DNA of 64,000 nt, taken from positions 186,001 through 250,000 of the forward strand of contig NZ_JAUYNV010000025.1 in NCBI RefSeq assembly GCF_030698125.1, read 5' to 3'. The notes beneath the pieces are model-generated. The model saw only the letters and a list, made by a program, of their open reading frames with translations, was not told the origin of the DNA and did no database searches. The stretch is from Methyloversatilis sp. GTDB lineage: Bacteria; Pseudomonadota; Gammaproteobacteria; Burkholderiales; Rhodocyclaceae. Positions 24,113 to 33,472 of the stretch are shown in pieces; position 1 is the stretch's first letter; each line of letters opens with the position of its first letter. The position numbers and the translations under genes are program-made.

Positions 24113-25315
24113 ATGGAAAGTTTCAAGACATCGACCGATGTGTTGTTCGTACTGCTCGGCGCCATCATGGTGCTGGCGATGCACGCCGGTTTTGCCTTTC
24201 TCGAAGTCGGCACGGTCAGGCGCAAGAATCAGGTCAATGCCCTGGTCAAGATCCTGGTCGATTTCTGCGTCTCGACCTTGCTGTACTTCTTCGTCGGCTA
24301 CGGCATCGCCTACGGTGTCAGCTTCTTCGGCAGCGCGACCGCCCTCACCCAGTCGAGCGGCTACGACCTGGTGAAGTTCTTCTTCCTGCTGACCTTTGCG
24401 GCAGCCATTCCGGCCATCGTGTCCGGCGGCATCGCCGAGCGCGCACGCTTCTGGCCGCAGGTGGCGGCCACGGCACTGATCGTCGGCCTGCTCTATCCGT
24501 TCTTCGAAGGCATGGTCTGGAACGGCAACTTCGGATTCCAGTTGTGGATGGAGGCGCAATTCGGCCATCCGTTCCATGACTTCGCGGGATCCATCGTGGT
24601 GCACGCCGTCGGCGGCTGGATCGCGCTCGCCGCGGTGCTGCTGCTCGGCGCCCGGCGCGGACGCTATTCGCGCGACGGCGGCATTTCGGCGCATCCGCCG
24701 TCGAGCATTCCTTTCCTCGCACTGGGCGCCTGGATACTGACCGTGGGCTGGTTCGGCTTCAACGTGATGAGCGCCCAGAAGCTCGAAGGCGTGAACGGGC
24801 TGGTGGCGGTCAATTCGCTGATGGCCATGGTCGGCGGCACACTGGCTGCGCTGGTCGCCGGCCGCAATGACCCGGGCTTCACGCACAACGGACCGCTGGC
24901 CGGACTGGTTGCCGTGTGCGCCGGATCGGACCTGATGCACCCGCTCGGTGCTCTGGCGACCGGCGCGGTCGCCGGCGGGCTGTTCGTGTGGATGTTCACG
25001 CTGACCCAGAATCGCTGGAAGATCGACGACGTGCTCGGCGTGTGGCCGCTGCACGGCCTGTGCGGCACCTGGGGCGGCATTGCAGCCGGCATTTTCGGCA
25101 TGGAAGCACTGGGTGGTCTGGGCAATGTGAGTTTCATGTCGCAACTGGCGGGCAGCGTCGCTGGCGTGCTGATCGCACTGGTCGGCGGCTTCATCATTTA
25201 CGGCCTGCTGAAGGCTGTCGTCGGTATCCGGCTTGATCCGGAACAGGAGCACGAGGGTGCTGATCTGGCCATTCACCGCATCAGCGCGTCACCGGAACGG
25301 GAAACGTCGTGGTGA
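24113..25315 (+). CDS. amt: Ammonium transporter Amt/MEP family
   Basis: A 400-residue membrane protein with about eleven spans. FAFLEVGTVRRKNQVNALVKILVDF, FEGMVWNGNFG, FAGSIVVHAVGGWIALAAVLLLGARRGRY and GLCGTWGGIAAGIF are hallmark Amt segments; the pore histidines are in VVHAVGG and PLHGLCG. No signal peptide precedes the first span in this short form. A perfect GGAGG precedes the ATG. No glnK gene is beside it, unlike the common glnK-amtB pair. Confidence 0.92.
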   Translation: MESFKTSTDVLFVLLGAIMVLAMHAGFAFLEVGTVRRKNQVNALVKILVDFCVSTLLYFFVGYGIAYGVSFFGSATALTQSSGYDLVKFFFLLTFAAAIPAIVSGGIAERARFWPQVAATALIVGLLYPFFEGMVWNGNFGFQLWMEAQFGHPFHDFAGSIVVHAVGGWIALAAVLLLGARRGRYSRDGGISAHPPSSIPFLALGAWILTVGWFGFNVMSAQKLEGVNGLVAVNSLMAMVGGTLAALVAGRNDPGFTHNGPLAGLVAVCAGSDLMHPLGALATGAVAGGLFVWMFTLTQNRWKIDDVLGVWPLHGLCGTWGGIAAGIFGMEALGGLGNVSFMSQLAGSVAGVLIALVGGFIIYGLLKAVVGIRLDPEQEHEGADLAIHRISASPERETSW

Positions 25316-25421
25316 CGCGACGGGCTGTGTAGGCGTGCGGTGACAGCCGGAGGCCGGGGCCGGCGACAGCATGAGCAGGCGGGAGGGCGCACAATCGCGC
25401 GGTCTTCCTCGGAGCTTTCCC

Positions 25422-26627
25422 ATGCACAGCACTTCCCGCCCTCCTTTTTTCCTCTCCCGACAGACCATCGGTCTGCTGGCCGGGCTGCTTGCGGCACTGA
25501 CCACCCTGCCCGCCCAGGCCGATCTGCTGCTCGCCACGCGCCAGACGCAGATCGAACCGGGCCTGCCGCTGACGCTGACCGTGATCTCCACCGCTGGCGA
25601 AACGCTGCCCGACGCGTTGAAGGCGCGCGTCATCGTCGGCGTGCGGGCCGCCGACGTCGCATTGCGCGCGAGTGCGCCGGCCGAGGCCGGCCGGCGCGAA
25701 TATGCGGCGGTATTCCCGACCGATCTCGAAGGCACCGGCCGCATCGAACTGACCAGCGCGGCGTCCAGCGTGCTGCTGGTGCAACTGAAGCCGGCGCCGC
25801 TGGCAGCCGGCGCCGTGGCCGTCACGACGCCGGCCGCAGTGAGGGCCGCGAACGCCGATGCCGCCACTGACGAGCCGGCCGGCGTCGTGAACCTCGGCCG
25901 CAACCGGCTGGGTCTGTCCACGCACGAGCCGGTCTATTTCGTGGCTGGTTCGCGCGGTGACACGACGGCGCGCTTTCAGCTGTCATTCAAGTTCCGGTTG
26001 TTCGACCCGGACGGCTGGGCAACCGAACTTCCGGTCGGCGAACTGCTGACCGGCCTGCACTTCGGCTATACGCAAACGTCGATCTGGGACTGGAGCACCG
26101 ATTCCAAGCCGTTCCGCGACAGCGTCTACAAGCCCAGCTTCTTCTACGAATTCGGCCCGTACCGGCAGATCGGTTCGCGCCACACCTTCAGCGCCCAGGC
26201 CGGTTACGAACATCAGTCCAACGGTCGCGATGCCGACGAGTCCCGCTCGATCGACACCTTGTTCGTGAAGCCGTCGTGGCGCTGGGACCTTGACCACAAC
26301 ACCCATGTCGGCGCCTCGCTGAAGGTATTCGACTACACCGATCGCGACCCGACCAACCGCGACATTTCGCGCTATCGCGGCTATGCGCTGCTCGGCGTCG
26401 AGGTGGGCAACGATGACGGCTGGCTGCTCAAGGCAGAAAGCTATCCGGGCAGCCAGGGTTCGCTGCAGGTCGACCTGTCGTACCGGCTCAAGCGCCTGCT
26501 GATTGCGGATGCGGGCGCCGGCGGCTTCCTGCACTTCCAGTACTTCAATGGCTATGGCGAAAGCCTGGTCGACTACAACCGCAGCGGCCCGGCCCAGTTC
26601 CGGGTCGGTTTTTCGATCGTTCGGTAA
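25422..26627 (+). CDS. pldA: Outer membrane phospholipase A
   Basis: A 401-residue exported protein with signal peptide ending TLPAQADLL. The first part (to about 165) is a low-complexity Ala-rich domain; the rest is the 12-strand OMPLA barrel. The catalytic His-Ser pair is in GYEHQSNGRDADESRSIDTLFVKP, with the matching Asn later in the barrel, and the C terminus ends in aromatic-rich barrel strands (FRVGFSIVR). It hydrolyses outer-membrane phospholipids when the membrane is perturbed. GGAG lies upstream of the ATG. Confidence 0.87.
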   Translation: MHSTSRPPFFLSRQTIGLLAGLLAALTTLPAQADLLLATRQTQIEPGLPLTLTVISTAGETLPDALKARVIVGVRAADVALRASAPAEAGRREYAAVFPTDLEGTGRIELTSAASSVLLVQLKPAPLAAGAVAVTTPAAVRAANADAATDEPAGVVNLGRNRLGLSTHEPVYFVAGSRGDTTARFQLSFKFRLFDPDGWATELPVGELLTGLHFGYTQTSIWDWSTDSKPFRDSVYKPSFFYEFGPYRQIGSRHTFSAQAGYEHQSNGRDADESRSIDTLFVKPSWRWDLDHNTHVGASLKVFDYTDRDPTNRDISRYRGYALLGVEVGNDDGWLLKAESYPGSQGSLQVDLSYRLKRLLIADAGAGGFLHFQYFNGYGESLVDYNRSGPAQFRVGFSIVR

Positions 26628-26672
26628 CGGTATCTTGCCGCGGCAGGCCGCGGCCAATCCCTCCGGCGCACG

Positions 26673-28718
26673 TCAGGCGTACGGCACGCCATCGCTGCCG
26701 CGGAACACCGGCTCGGCCAGCAGGTGCACGGTGAAGCAGCTGCCTTCGCCCGGCGTGCTGCTCACCGTGATGCTGCCGCCATAGCGCTCGACCAGACCGA
26801 GTGACACGGACAGACCGAGACCGGTGCCTTCGGCGCGCTTGGTCGTGAAAAACGGGTCGAACACGCGACCCAGATTCTCCGCCGCAATGCCGTGGCCGGT
26901 GTCGCGGACCAGGATATCGGCACCGTGCCCCGCTCCGGCGGGTTCGTCCCGGTCGCGGCTGGCCAGTGTCAGCGTGCCGCCACCGGGCATCGCGTGCAGC
27001 GCGTTGACCATCAGGTTGACCAGCACCTGCTGCAGTTCGTCGCGGTTGATGCGCACGCGCGTCTTCGCCTGCAGATCGAACACGATGTCGACCGCCGGTG
27101 CCGGCACCTGATGCAGCACCAGCGGCAGCGTGTCGCGCAGCAGCGCCGACACGTCCACCTCGTCGATGTAGCCGGCGAATTCACCTGGCCGCGCGTACTG
27201 CAGCAGCTTCGTGACGATCAGCCGGATGCGGTTGATCTGTTCGTCGAGCAGACGGATTTCGGTCGCGACGCCGCTTGCAGCGTCGCCCAGCAGGTCGCGC
27301 ATCAGGTCCAGATTGCCCTGCATGACGGCGATCGGATTGTTGATTTCGTGCGCCACGCCGGCCGTCAGCTGGCCGATTGCCGCCAGTTTTTCCGAGCGGA
27401 CCAGCTGGCGCTGGGTTGCGCGCAGTTCCGCCGTGCGCTCGACCACCTTGTGGTCAAGTTCTGCGTTGAGCTGTTTCAGTTCCGCCTCGCGCGCCGCCAC
27501 GGTATCGAGCAGGGTGTCGAGGTGGGCCGCCAGACGGGCCACTTCCTCGCCGCCCGACACGGTACCGGTGCGCGCATCAGCGTCGCCCTGCTCGACCGCA
27601 CTGATCGTCGCATCCATGCGCTCGATCGGCCTGAAGATGCTGCGCGCGCCGCGCAGCGACAGCACGACCCCGGTCGCCATGATGAGCGCGAACAGTGCGA
27701 TCAATGCCGCCAGGATGTTCTGCTTCACGTCGCGGAACGGTGCTTCGAGAAAACCGACATACAGCATGCCGACGCGCCGCCCCTCGCCGTCGACCACCGG
27801 CTCGTAGCCGGACACATACCAGTCGTTCACGACGAAGGCGCGGTCCAGCCAGCGCTCGCCGTTGTCGAGCACGCGGTGGCGCACCGCCGCCGACACGCGC
27901 GTGCCGAGCGCGCGGTCGCCACCGAACATGCGCACATTGGTGGCGATGCGCACGTCGTCGAGAAACAGCGTGGCGGTGCCGCGCGATCCGAGCGGCAGCG
28001 CGCCATCGTTGTAGACCAGATCGTTGATCGTATCGACGAAGTCGAGGTTGCGGTTCAGCAGCTGGCCGCCTTCGAGCACCGCGATCTGCCGCCCCTGGGC
28101 GTCGACCACCGGACTGGCGACATGAATCATCATGCCGCGCTCTTCTTCGGTGCGCGGGTCAGGGCGGGCGTTTTCGGTCGGAACGATGGCGAGGCGGGCG
28201 CGCTCGCGCAGCGGTGGGCCGATCTGTTCGAGCTCGGGCGCGTCGAAGATGGACAGGGCCACCTGCGCCTCACCGGCCAGCGCCGCAGCGACCACCGGCC
28301 AGTGCCTGCGCGGCACATCGCCGGGCTGCGTACGATGCGGACCGGCTTCGTCGGTGGAACTGGCAATGACGCGGCCGGCATCGTCGAGCAGATGCAGGTA
28401 GTCGAAGCGGCGCGACGTGGCCTGCTGCGCCAGCATGGCGCCCAGCGTCGCATCGTCGCCCAGGGCGCTGCGCAGGCGGCCCGATCCGGCCAGTCCGGCC
28501 ACCGCCAGCTTCTGCGCTTCGAGCACCCGGTCGAGGTACTGACGGGCGATCGTCAGTTCCGCATTCACCTTGTATACCAGCAACCGGTCGTACGCCGAAT
28601 TGCCCCAGTACACGACCAGGCCGATCAGCAGCGGCAGCATCAGCAAGGGTGGCGCGAGCACCAGAAGCAGCAGGCGCGCGCGGACCGAACCCCCTCGCAG
28701 AAATGAAGACAATCGCAT
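26673..28718 (-). CDS. Cache-domain sensor histidine kinase (orphan)
   Basis: A 681-residue inner-membrane kinase. Membrane spans are at about 15-38 and 335-355, enclosing a periplasmic Cache sensor (DYLHLLDDAGRVIASSTDEAG, WYVSGYEPVVDGEGRRVGMLYVGF). HAMP follows, then a coiled coil, the phosphoacceptor His457 in AAIGQLTAGVAHEINNPIAVM, and the ATPase boxes NLMVNALHAMPGG, VRDTGHGIAAENL and GTGLGLSVSLGLVERYGG. It ends without a receiver domain, and no response regulator gene is adjacent. It lies 14 bp after a GarR-like gene in the same direction, so it is probably co-transcribed with tartronate semialdehyde reductase genes; organic-acid sensing is a guess. Confidence 0.88.
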   Translation of the reverse strand: MRLSSFLRGGSVRARLLLLVLAPPLLMLPLLIGLVVYWGNSAYDRLLVYKVNAELTIARQYLDRVLEAQKLAVAGLAGSGRLRSALGDDATLGAMLAQQATSRRFDYLHLLDDAGRVIASSTDEAGPHRTQPGDVPRRHWPVVAAALAGEAQVALSIFDAPELEQIGPPLRERARLAIVPTENARPDPRTEEERGMMIHVASPVVDAQGRQIAVLEGGQLLNRNLDFVDTINDLVYNDGALPLGSRGTATLFLDDVRIATNVRMFGGDRALGTRVSAAVRHRVLDNGERWLDRAFVVNDWYVSGYEPVVDGEGRRVGMLYVGFLEAPFRDVKQNILAALIALFALIMATGVVLSLRGARSIFRPIERMDATISAVEQGDADARTGTVSGGEEVARLAAHLDTLLDTVAAREAELKQLNAELDHKVVERTAELRATQRQLVRSEKLAAIGQLTAGVAHEINNPIAVMQGNLDLMRDLLGDAASGVATEIRLLDEQINRIRLIVTKLLQYARPGEFAGYIDEVDVSALLRDTLPLVLHQVPAPAVDIVFDLQAKTRVRINRDELQQVLVNLMVNALHAMPGGGTLTLASRDRDEPAGAGHGADILVRDTGHGIAAENLGRVFDPFFTTKRAEGTGLGLSVSLGLVERYGGSITVSSTPGEGSCFTVHLLAEPVFRGSDGVPYA

Positions 28719-28732
28719 CGGGCGAGGCGCCG

Positions 28733-29602
28733 TCAGGCCGGCGATGCCTCGAGCACGGTCAGCAGCGCCGAGGTATCGCGCGTCGCGCCGCCCTGCCCCA
28801 TCAGCGCATTGAGCTGCTGCCATACCGCGGCTGACAGGGGCATCGCGAGGCCGAGCGAGGCCGCCTCGCCGAGCACGATGCCCATGTCCTTGTGGTGCAG
28901 GCGGGCCTGTACGCCGGCCGAGAAATCGCGCGCAGCCATCTTTCCACCAAACAGGTCGAGTGCCCTGGATCCCGCCGAGCCGTGCATCACCGCCTCGCGT
29001 ACCGTGCCGAAATCGACACCGTTCGCGCTGGCCAGCCGCGCCGCCTCGGCTGCCGCTTCGATGAAGGCGCACAGCAGAAGCTGGTTGCACGCCTTGGCGA
29101 CCTGGCCGGCACCGTTCGGCCCGACATGCACCAGCGTACGGCCGACCGACGACAGCAGCGGCCGCATGCGCTCGAACACCGCCGCATCGCCGCCCGCCAT
29201 GATGGACAGGCTCGCGTCGATCGCGCCCCGTTCGCCGCCGGACACCGGCGCATCGAGCATGTCGATGCCGCGTCGGGCCAGCGCATCGGCGATGTCGCGC
29301 GCGGTGGAGGGCGCAATCGTGCTGTGGTCGATGAACACGCAGCCGGGCGACGCGCCTTCGATCACGCCGTCGGCGCCGAGCGCGACCTGACGCACGTCCG
29401 GTCCCGCCGTCACCACGCACAGCACGGCATCGGCGCCGCGCGCGCAGTCCGCGGGCGACGCGGCCGCACGGGCGCCGAGTGCGACCAGCGGCGCCATCGA
29501 CTCGGCGCGCCGCGCCCACACGGCGACGTCATGTCCGGCGCGCAGCAGATTGGCGGCCATTGCGCGACCCATCGCGCCCAGGCCGATGAAGCCGGCCTTC
29601 AT
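28733..29602 (-). CDS. NAD(P)-dependent oxidoreductase, 3-hydroxyisobutyrate dehydrogenase family (GarR-like)
   Basis: A 289-residue enzyme with the dinucleotide motif GFIGLGAMGRAMA, substrate motif DAPVSGGERGA and catalytic lysine in GAGQVAKACNQL, all typical of beta-hydroxyacid dehydrogenases. It resembles the preceding gene closely (tandem paralogue) and overlaps it by four bases. The substrate may be tartronate semialdehyde or another beta-hydroxyacid. Confidence 0.86.
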   Translation of the reverse strand: MKAGFIGLGAMGRAMAANLLRAGHDVAVWARRAESMAPLVALGARAAASPADCARGADAVLCVVTAGPDVRQVALGADGVIEGASPGCVFIDHSTIAPSTARDIADALARRGIDMLDAPVSGGERGAIDASLSIMAGGDAAVFERMRPLLSSVGRTLVHVGPNGAGQVAKACNQLLLCAFIEAAAEAARLASANGVDFGTVREAVMHGSAGSRALDLFGGKMAARDFSAGVQARLHHKDMGIVLGEAASLGLAMPLSAAVWQQLNALMGQGGATRDTSALLTVLEASPA

Positions 29603-30483
29603 CCTTCGATGCCGCCCAGACCTTCCAGCACCTTGAGCACGGCGATCGAATCTTCCTCGCCCAGCCCCTGGCCGACCATGGCATTGAGCATCTGAGCCGC
29701 CGCCGCGGAAGCAGGCAGCGCCAGCCCCATCTGGTGCGCCTCGTTCATCACGATGCGCAGATCCTTCTGGTGCATCCACGATTTGAAGCCCGGCTTGAAA
29801 TTGCGATCCAGCATGCGCTGTCCGTGGTTCTCCAGGATGCGGCTGTAGGCGAAGCCGCCGAGCAGCGCTTCGCGCACGCGTGCCGCGTCGACACCGCTCT
29901 TTTCGGCGAAGGCAAAGGCTTCGGCCAGCGCCAGCACGCCGACACCGGTGAGGATCTGATTGCAGGCCTTGGCCACCTGTCCGGCACCGCTGTCGCCGAC
30001 CCGGGTCACGTTCTTGCCCATCAGCTGGAACAGTGGCAGCACGCGGTCGAAGGCGTCCTGCGGTCCGCCGGCCATGATGGTGAGCGCCGCATTGATGGCA
30101 CCCACTTCGCCACCCGATACCGGCGCGTCGATCATCGCCACGCCCTTGGCCGCCAGCCGCGCGGCGATCGAACGCGCGGCGTCGGGCGCGATGGTGCTCA
30201 TGTCGACGAAGATCAGATCGGCGCGTCCGGCTGCGCCCTCGGAAACGCCCTGCGGGCCGAGCGCGACCGCTTCGACGTCAGGTGCGTCGGCGACCATCGA
30301 AAACACGATGTCGGCCTCGCGCGCCACATCGGCGATCGACGCGTGCAATGTTGCATCGCTGTCGCGGAACGGCAGCAGCGACTCCGGACGACGTGCCCAC
30401 AGGTGCAGGCTGTGGCCGGCCGCGGCAAGGTGCCCGGCCATCGGCCGCCCCATCAGTCCCAGTCCGACGAAACCAATCTTCAT
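29599..30483 (-). CDS. glxR: 2-hydroxy-3-oxopropionate (tartronate semialdehyde) reductase
   Basis: A 294-residue enzyme, MKIGFVGLGLMGRPMAGHL at the N terminus, DAPVSGGEVGAINAALTIMAGG, GAGQVAKACNQILTG and a C-terminal MHQKDLRIVMNEAHQMGL, all as in GarR/GlxR. It reduces tartronate semialdehyde to glycerate. GAGGAG is eight bases upstream. It heads a likely three-gene unit (this gene, its paralogue, the orphan kinase) and links functionally with hyi at 11 kb. Confidence 0.88.
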   Translation of the reverse strand: MKIGFVGLGLMGRPMAGHLAAAGHSLHLWARRPESLLPFRDSDATLHASIADVAREADIVFSMVADAPDVEAVALGPQGVSEGAAGRADLIFVDMSTIAPDAARSIAARLAAKGVAMIDAPVSGGEVGAINAALTIMAGGPQDAFDRVLPLFQLMGKNVTRVGDSGAGQVAKACNQILTGVGVLALAEAFAFAEKSGVDAARVREALLGGFAYSRILENHGQRMLDRNFKPGFKSWMHQKDLRIVMNEAHQMGLALPASAAAAQMLNAMVGQGLGEEDSIAVLKVLEGLGGIEG

Positions 30484-30585
30484 GCTGTTCTCCTCGATTC
30501 GTTTGTGCGCGCCTGTACCGACGCTGCAGGGACTGACGACTATAACGCAGCCGACCGCGGCGCCCGCGCGGGCATAATCCGGCCC

Positions 30586-31500
30586 ATGGACTACACGAAA
30601 CAGATCAAGGAAATCGGCCGCGGCGCAAAGGGCGCACGCGCGCTGTCGCGCGACGACGCACAGGCGCTGTTCGGCGACATGCTCGACGGTCGCGTGCCGC
30701 CGCTGCAACTGGGCGCCATCGTGCTGGCGATGCGCATCAAGAGCGAATCACTGGATGAACTGCTGGGTTTCAAGGCGGCGCTCGACGCGCGCCTGACCCG
30801 CGTCGAGGCACCGCCCGGCCCGCGCACCGTGGTGCTGCCAACCTACAATGGCGCGCGCCGCCGCCCCAACCTGATGCCGCTGCTCGCCATGATGCTGGCG
30901 CGCGAGGGGGTGCCGGTGCTGATCCACGGCCACTTCGATTTCGAAAGCCGGGCCGATCCGTTTGCGCTGCTGGCCGCGCTCGACCTGCCGCTGGCCGACA
31001 GCGCCGCACACGCCGGCGAACTGCTCGCGCACCGGCGCATTGCCTGCATCCAGGTCGCGAAACTCAGTCCGGGGCTGGATGCGCTGCTGTCGTTGCGGCC
31101 GCAGCTGGGCGTGCGCAATTCGGCCCATTCGATGACCAAGATGATCGATCCGCTGCCCGGGCGCAGCGTGCGCGTCGTGCCGGTGACGCATCCGGAGTAT
31201 CTGGACAAGATGACGCAGTTCCTGCGGCTGGATGGCGGCCATTCGATGCTGCTGCGCGGAACCGAAGGCGAGGCCTATGCCAATCCGGCGCGCCGGCCAT
31301 CGATGATCGGCTTCTTCGATGGCACTGAAAGGCTGTTGTGCGAGGCAGAGGACGGCGCCTCGGCGCTGACCCAGCCGGAAGCCGGCATCGATGCAGCCGC
31401 CAATGCGGCGTTGATCGGCGAGCTGCTGGCGGGTCGCCTGCCGCTGCCGGCGCCGCTGCAGGCGCAGTACGACGCTTGCCGGGAACTTGCGGGGTGTTGA
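30586..31500 (+). CDS. ybiB: DNA-binding protein YbiB (TrpD2 family)
   Basis: A 304-residue protein of the glycosyltransferase-3 fold related to anthranilate phosphoribosyltransferase. LSRDDAQALFGDMLDGRVPPLQLGA is the TrpD N-terminal helical domain; RRPNLMPLLAMMLA and VRNSAHSMTKMIDPLPG are typical of YbiB. YbiB binds nucleic acid and is not a TrpD enzyme. A second copy lies at 43.0 kb in the nitrate cluster. The divergent 102-bp spacer separates it from glxR. Confidence 0.88.
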   Translation: MDYTKQIKEIGRGAKGARALSRDDAQALFGDMLDGRVPPLQLGAIVLAMRIKSESLDELLGFKAALDARLTRVEAPPGPRTVVLPTYNGARRRPNLMPLLAMMLAREGVPVLIHGHFDFESRADPFALLAALDLPLADSAAHAGELLAHRRIACIQVAKLSPGLDALLSLRPQLGVRNSAHSMTKMIDPLPGRSVRVVPVTHPEYLDKMTQFLRLDGGHSMLLRGTEGEAYANPARRPSMIGFFDGTERLLCEAEDGASALTQPEAGIDAAANAALIGELLAGRLPLPAPLQAQYDACRELAGC

Positions 31501-31555
31501 CGCAAAAGCGGGATCCGCGTTTTCAACGCAGACCCCGGTATCGCTTTGATGGACC

Positions 31556-33043
31556 CTAGTTGAGCTTGAACTGCCGGCTTGCGCCGACCAGCGATTCCGC
31601 CGTTTCACCGAGCCGTGCGGCGGTGGCGCGATCTTCCTCGGCGATCACCGCAGTGTCGTGCGCCAGCCCGGTGACCTGTTCGATGCCCTGCGCGATGCCG
31701 GTTGCCGCCCGCGTCTGCTCGCGCATCGAATCCGACATGCCGACGATGATGTTCATCATGGCGCCGATCTCGGAGGACACGGCGGCGATGGAATCGCTGA
31801 CCGATGCCACCTGATCGACCCCGCGCTGCGCCGTTGCCACCGTATTCGCGACGCTTTCGAGCGCGCGGTCCTTGCTCGTCTGCATCGCGTCGACCGTGCG
31901 GGCGATGTCTTCGGTTGCCAGGCGGGTGCGTTCGGCCAGTTTGCGCACCTCGTCCGCGACCACCGCAAAGCCACGTCCCTGCTCGCCGGCCCGGGCGGCT
32001 TCAATGGCGGCATTCAGCGCCAGCAGGTTGGTCTGGTCGGCGATTTCCTTGATCAGCGCGACGATGGATTTGACGCTGTCGAACTGCGAGCCGATCAGCT
32101 CCATGCTGCTTTCCACCTCGTGTATGGCTTCACCGGTCTGCCGGATGTCGCCGGCCAGCCCCTGCATGACAGCCACCCCGTTGTCGGCCGATTGACCGCT
32201 GCGCTGCACACGCGCACTCGCTTCATCCGCTTCGCCGGCAATGTGCTGGATCGACGTGGTCATCTGATGAACCGCGGCAGCCATGCGTTCGCTCGCTTCG
32301 CACTGCTCCCCGGTCGAGCGCGTGATGCGTTCCGAATTGACGCGCAGCGTATCCGCCACATTGCGCGCGCTGACCGACTCGGTGACGATCAGACTGACCG
32401 TCTGCGCCAGCTTCAGTCGCATCGATTCCATCCTGCCCAGCAGCGGCATGCCCGGGTGCTGCGGCACATCGGACACCAGATCGCCGGCACCGATGCGCTC
32501 CGCGATGTCGCCGATCCAGGCAGCCTGCAGGGCGTCGCGCTTCAGGCCGACCGCCATGTAGCACAGCAGCCCCGCCTCGGCCACGACGAACGCTGCATGC
32601 ACGAACACCATCGACAGATTCGCGCCACCGGCGAACACGAACACGCCGACACCGGCTGCCTGCATGAAATTGAACGCCAGGTGATGCACGGCGATCACGC
32701 CGGCGGCCATCACGATCGGGCGCCAGTCACGGTAATAGAGCAGGAAGGCCAGCATGACGAATATGGTGAAGTGCGCTTCGATCAGCCCGCCAGTGAGCTG
32801 GATCAGCAGCGCTGCCAGCACCATGAAGGCACTGGCACAGGCAAGGCGGGTCACCAGTGCGCCCGGTGCCAGGCGATGGATCAGCAGCGGCATGATCGCC
32901 GCCGGCAAGCCGACCATCAGCGAAACGAGCAGGTCGCCGTACGCCGCACCGACCGCAATGCAGACGATGGACAGCAGTGAGGCGCTGATCAGCATCACGC
33001 GATCGGCAGCCGAATGGGCCGATTGGAGAACGTGTTCGTTCAT
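31556..33043 (-). CDS. Methyl-accepting chemotaxis protein with integral membrane sensor
   Basis: A 495-residue chemoreceptor. The first about 190 residues form five to six closely spaced membrane spans with a possible membrane-embedded sensor and no periplasmic domain. The signalling domain has the hairpin tip [43 protein letters not shown] with two heptad regions on either side. No CheW-binding pentapeptide tail (NWETF-like) is seen. Its start overlaps the stop of a small upstream frame (ATGA). No other chemotaxis genes are in the window. Confidence 0.9.
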   Translation of the reverse strand: MNEHVLQSAHSAADRVMLISASLLSIVCIAVGAAYGDLLVSLMVGLPAAIMPLLIHRLAPGALVTRLACASAFMVLAALLIQLTGGLIEAHFTIFVMLAFLLYYRDWRPIVMAAGVIAVHHLAFNFMQAAGVGVFVFAGGANLSMVFVHAAFVVAEAGLLCYMAVGLKRDALQAAWIGDIAERIGAGDLVSDVPQHPGMPLLGRMESMRLKLAQTVSLIVTESVSARNVADTLRVNSERITRSTGEQCEASERMAAAVHQMTTSIQHIAGEADEASARVQRSGQSADNGVAVMQGLAGDIRQTGEAIHEVESSMELIGSQFDSVKSIVALIKEIADQTNLLALNAAIEAARAGEQGRGFAVVADEVRKLAERTRLATEDIARTVDAMQTSKDRALESVANTVATAQRGVDQVASVSDSIAAVSSEIGAMMNIIVGMSDSMREQTRAATGIAQGIEQVTGLAHDTAVIAEEDRATAARLGETAESLVGASRQFKLN

Positions 33044-33228
33044 GGCGAAACCTTGTTGGTGACAATCGGGGTGCGCGGGTTCGTACAGAGGTCCGCAGGC
33101 TTGTCCAGCATGTGTCCGGCCAAGGCAAAGCCACTGGCTGTCAGCCAGCCGGTCAGCAGAAGCCATGCCAGTCGATCTGCGGAACGGCTGTGCGGGCTGG
33201 CGGGACATGAGATCGATCGGTCAGTCAT
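33040..33228 (-). CDS. Small hypothetical single-span protein preceding the chemoreceptor gene
   Basis: A 62-residue frame beginning [19 protein letters not shown], with one likely membrane span ([18 protein letters not shown]) and a short tail. Its stop overlaps the chemoreceptor ATG in an ATGA arrangement that suggests coupled translation. There is no strong ribosome binding site, and no family is recognised. It could equally be an untranslated leader. Confidence 0.4.
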   Translation of the reverse strand: MTDRSISCPASPHSRSADRLAWLLLTGWLTASGFALAGHMLDKPADLCTNPRTPIVTNKVSP

Positions 33229-33276
33229 GAACTGCTTAACGGAGAAGGGGGCTGATTTCTTGAAAGGCAAGGGCGT

Positions 33277-33293
33277 CGCACCACAAGGGTGCA
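33277..33293. promoter_or_regulatory. NtrC-like site upstream of the nirB operon
   Basis: CGCACCACAAGGGTGCA agrees with TGCACC-N4-TGGTGCA at 15 of 17 positions counting the free spacer. It lies 154 bp upstream of the sigma-54 promoter at 33447, a normal enhancer distance. Confidence 0.65.
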
Positions 33294-33446
33294 TCGGTGC
33301 GCGACAGCCGCCACTGCGGTGCGCAACGAATGCGTGCCGAAGGTGAGCGCCGAACCACGTCGAACCGTGTGATGACCACCGGAAATCCTTGATGGACGGG
33401 CGTTTCCGCCGGTCCGGCGCTGAATACCGGCAAGCCGCGAACACGA

Positions 33447-33462
33447 TGGCAAAGGATTTGCT
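33447..33462 (+). promoter_or_regulatory. Sigma-54 promoter for the nirB operon
   Basis: TGGCAAAGGATTTGCT carries TGGCA and TTGCT boxes with the exact GG-N10-GC spacing. Transcription would start near 33473, giving an unusually long leader of about 490 nt before nirB. Confidence 0.72.
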
Positions 33463-33472
33463 TAGTGTCTTT

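Noticed and set aside
26892-28706. A 604-codon plus-strand frame opposite the sensor kinase
   Set aside because: His/Arg/Gln-rich translation with no domain; the kinase on the minus strand is complete.
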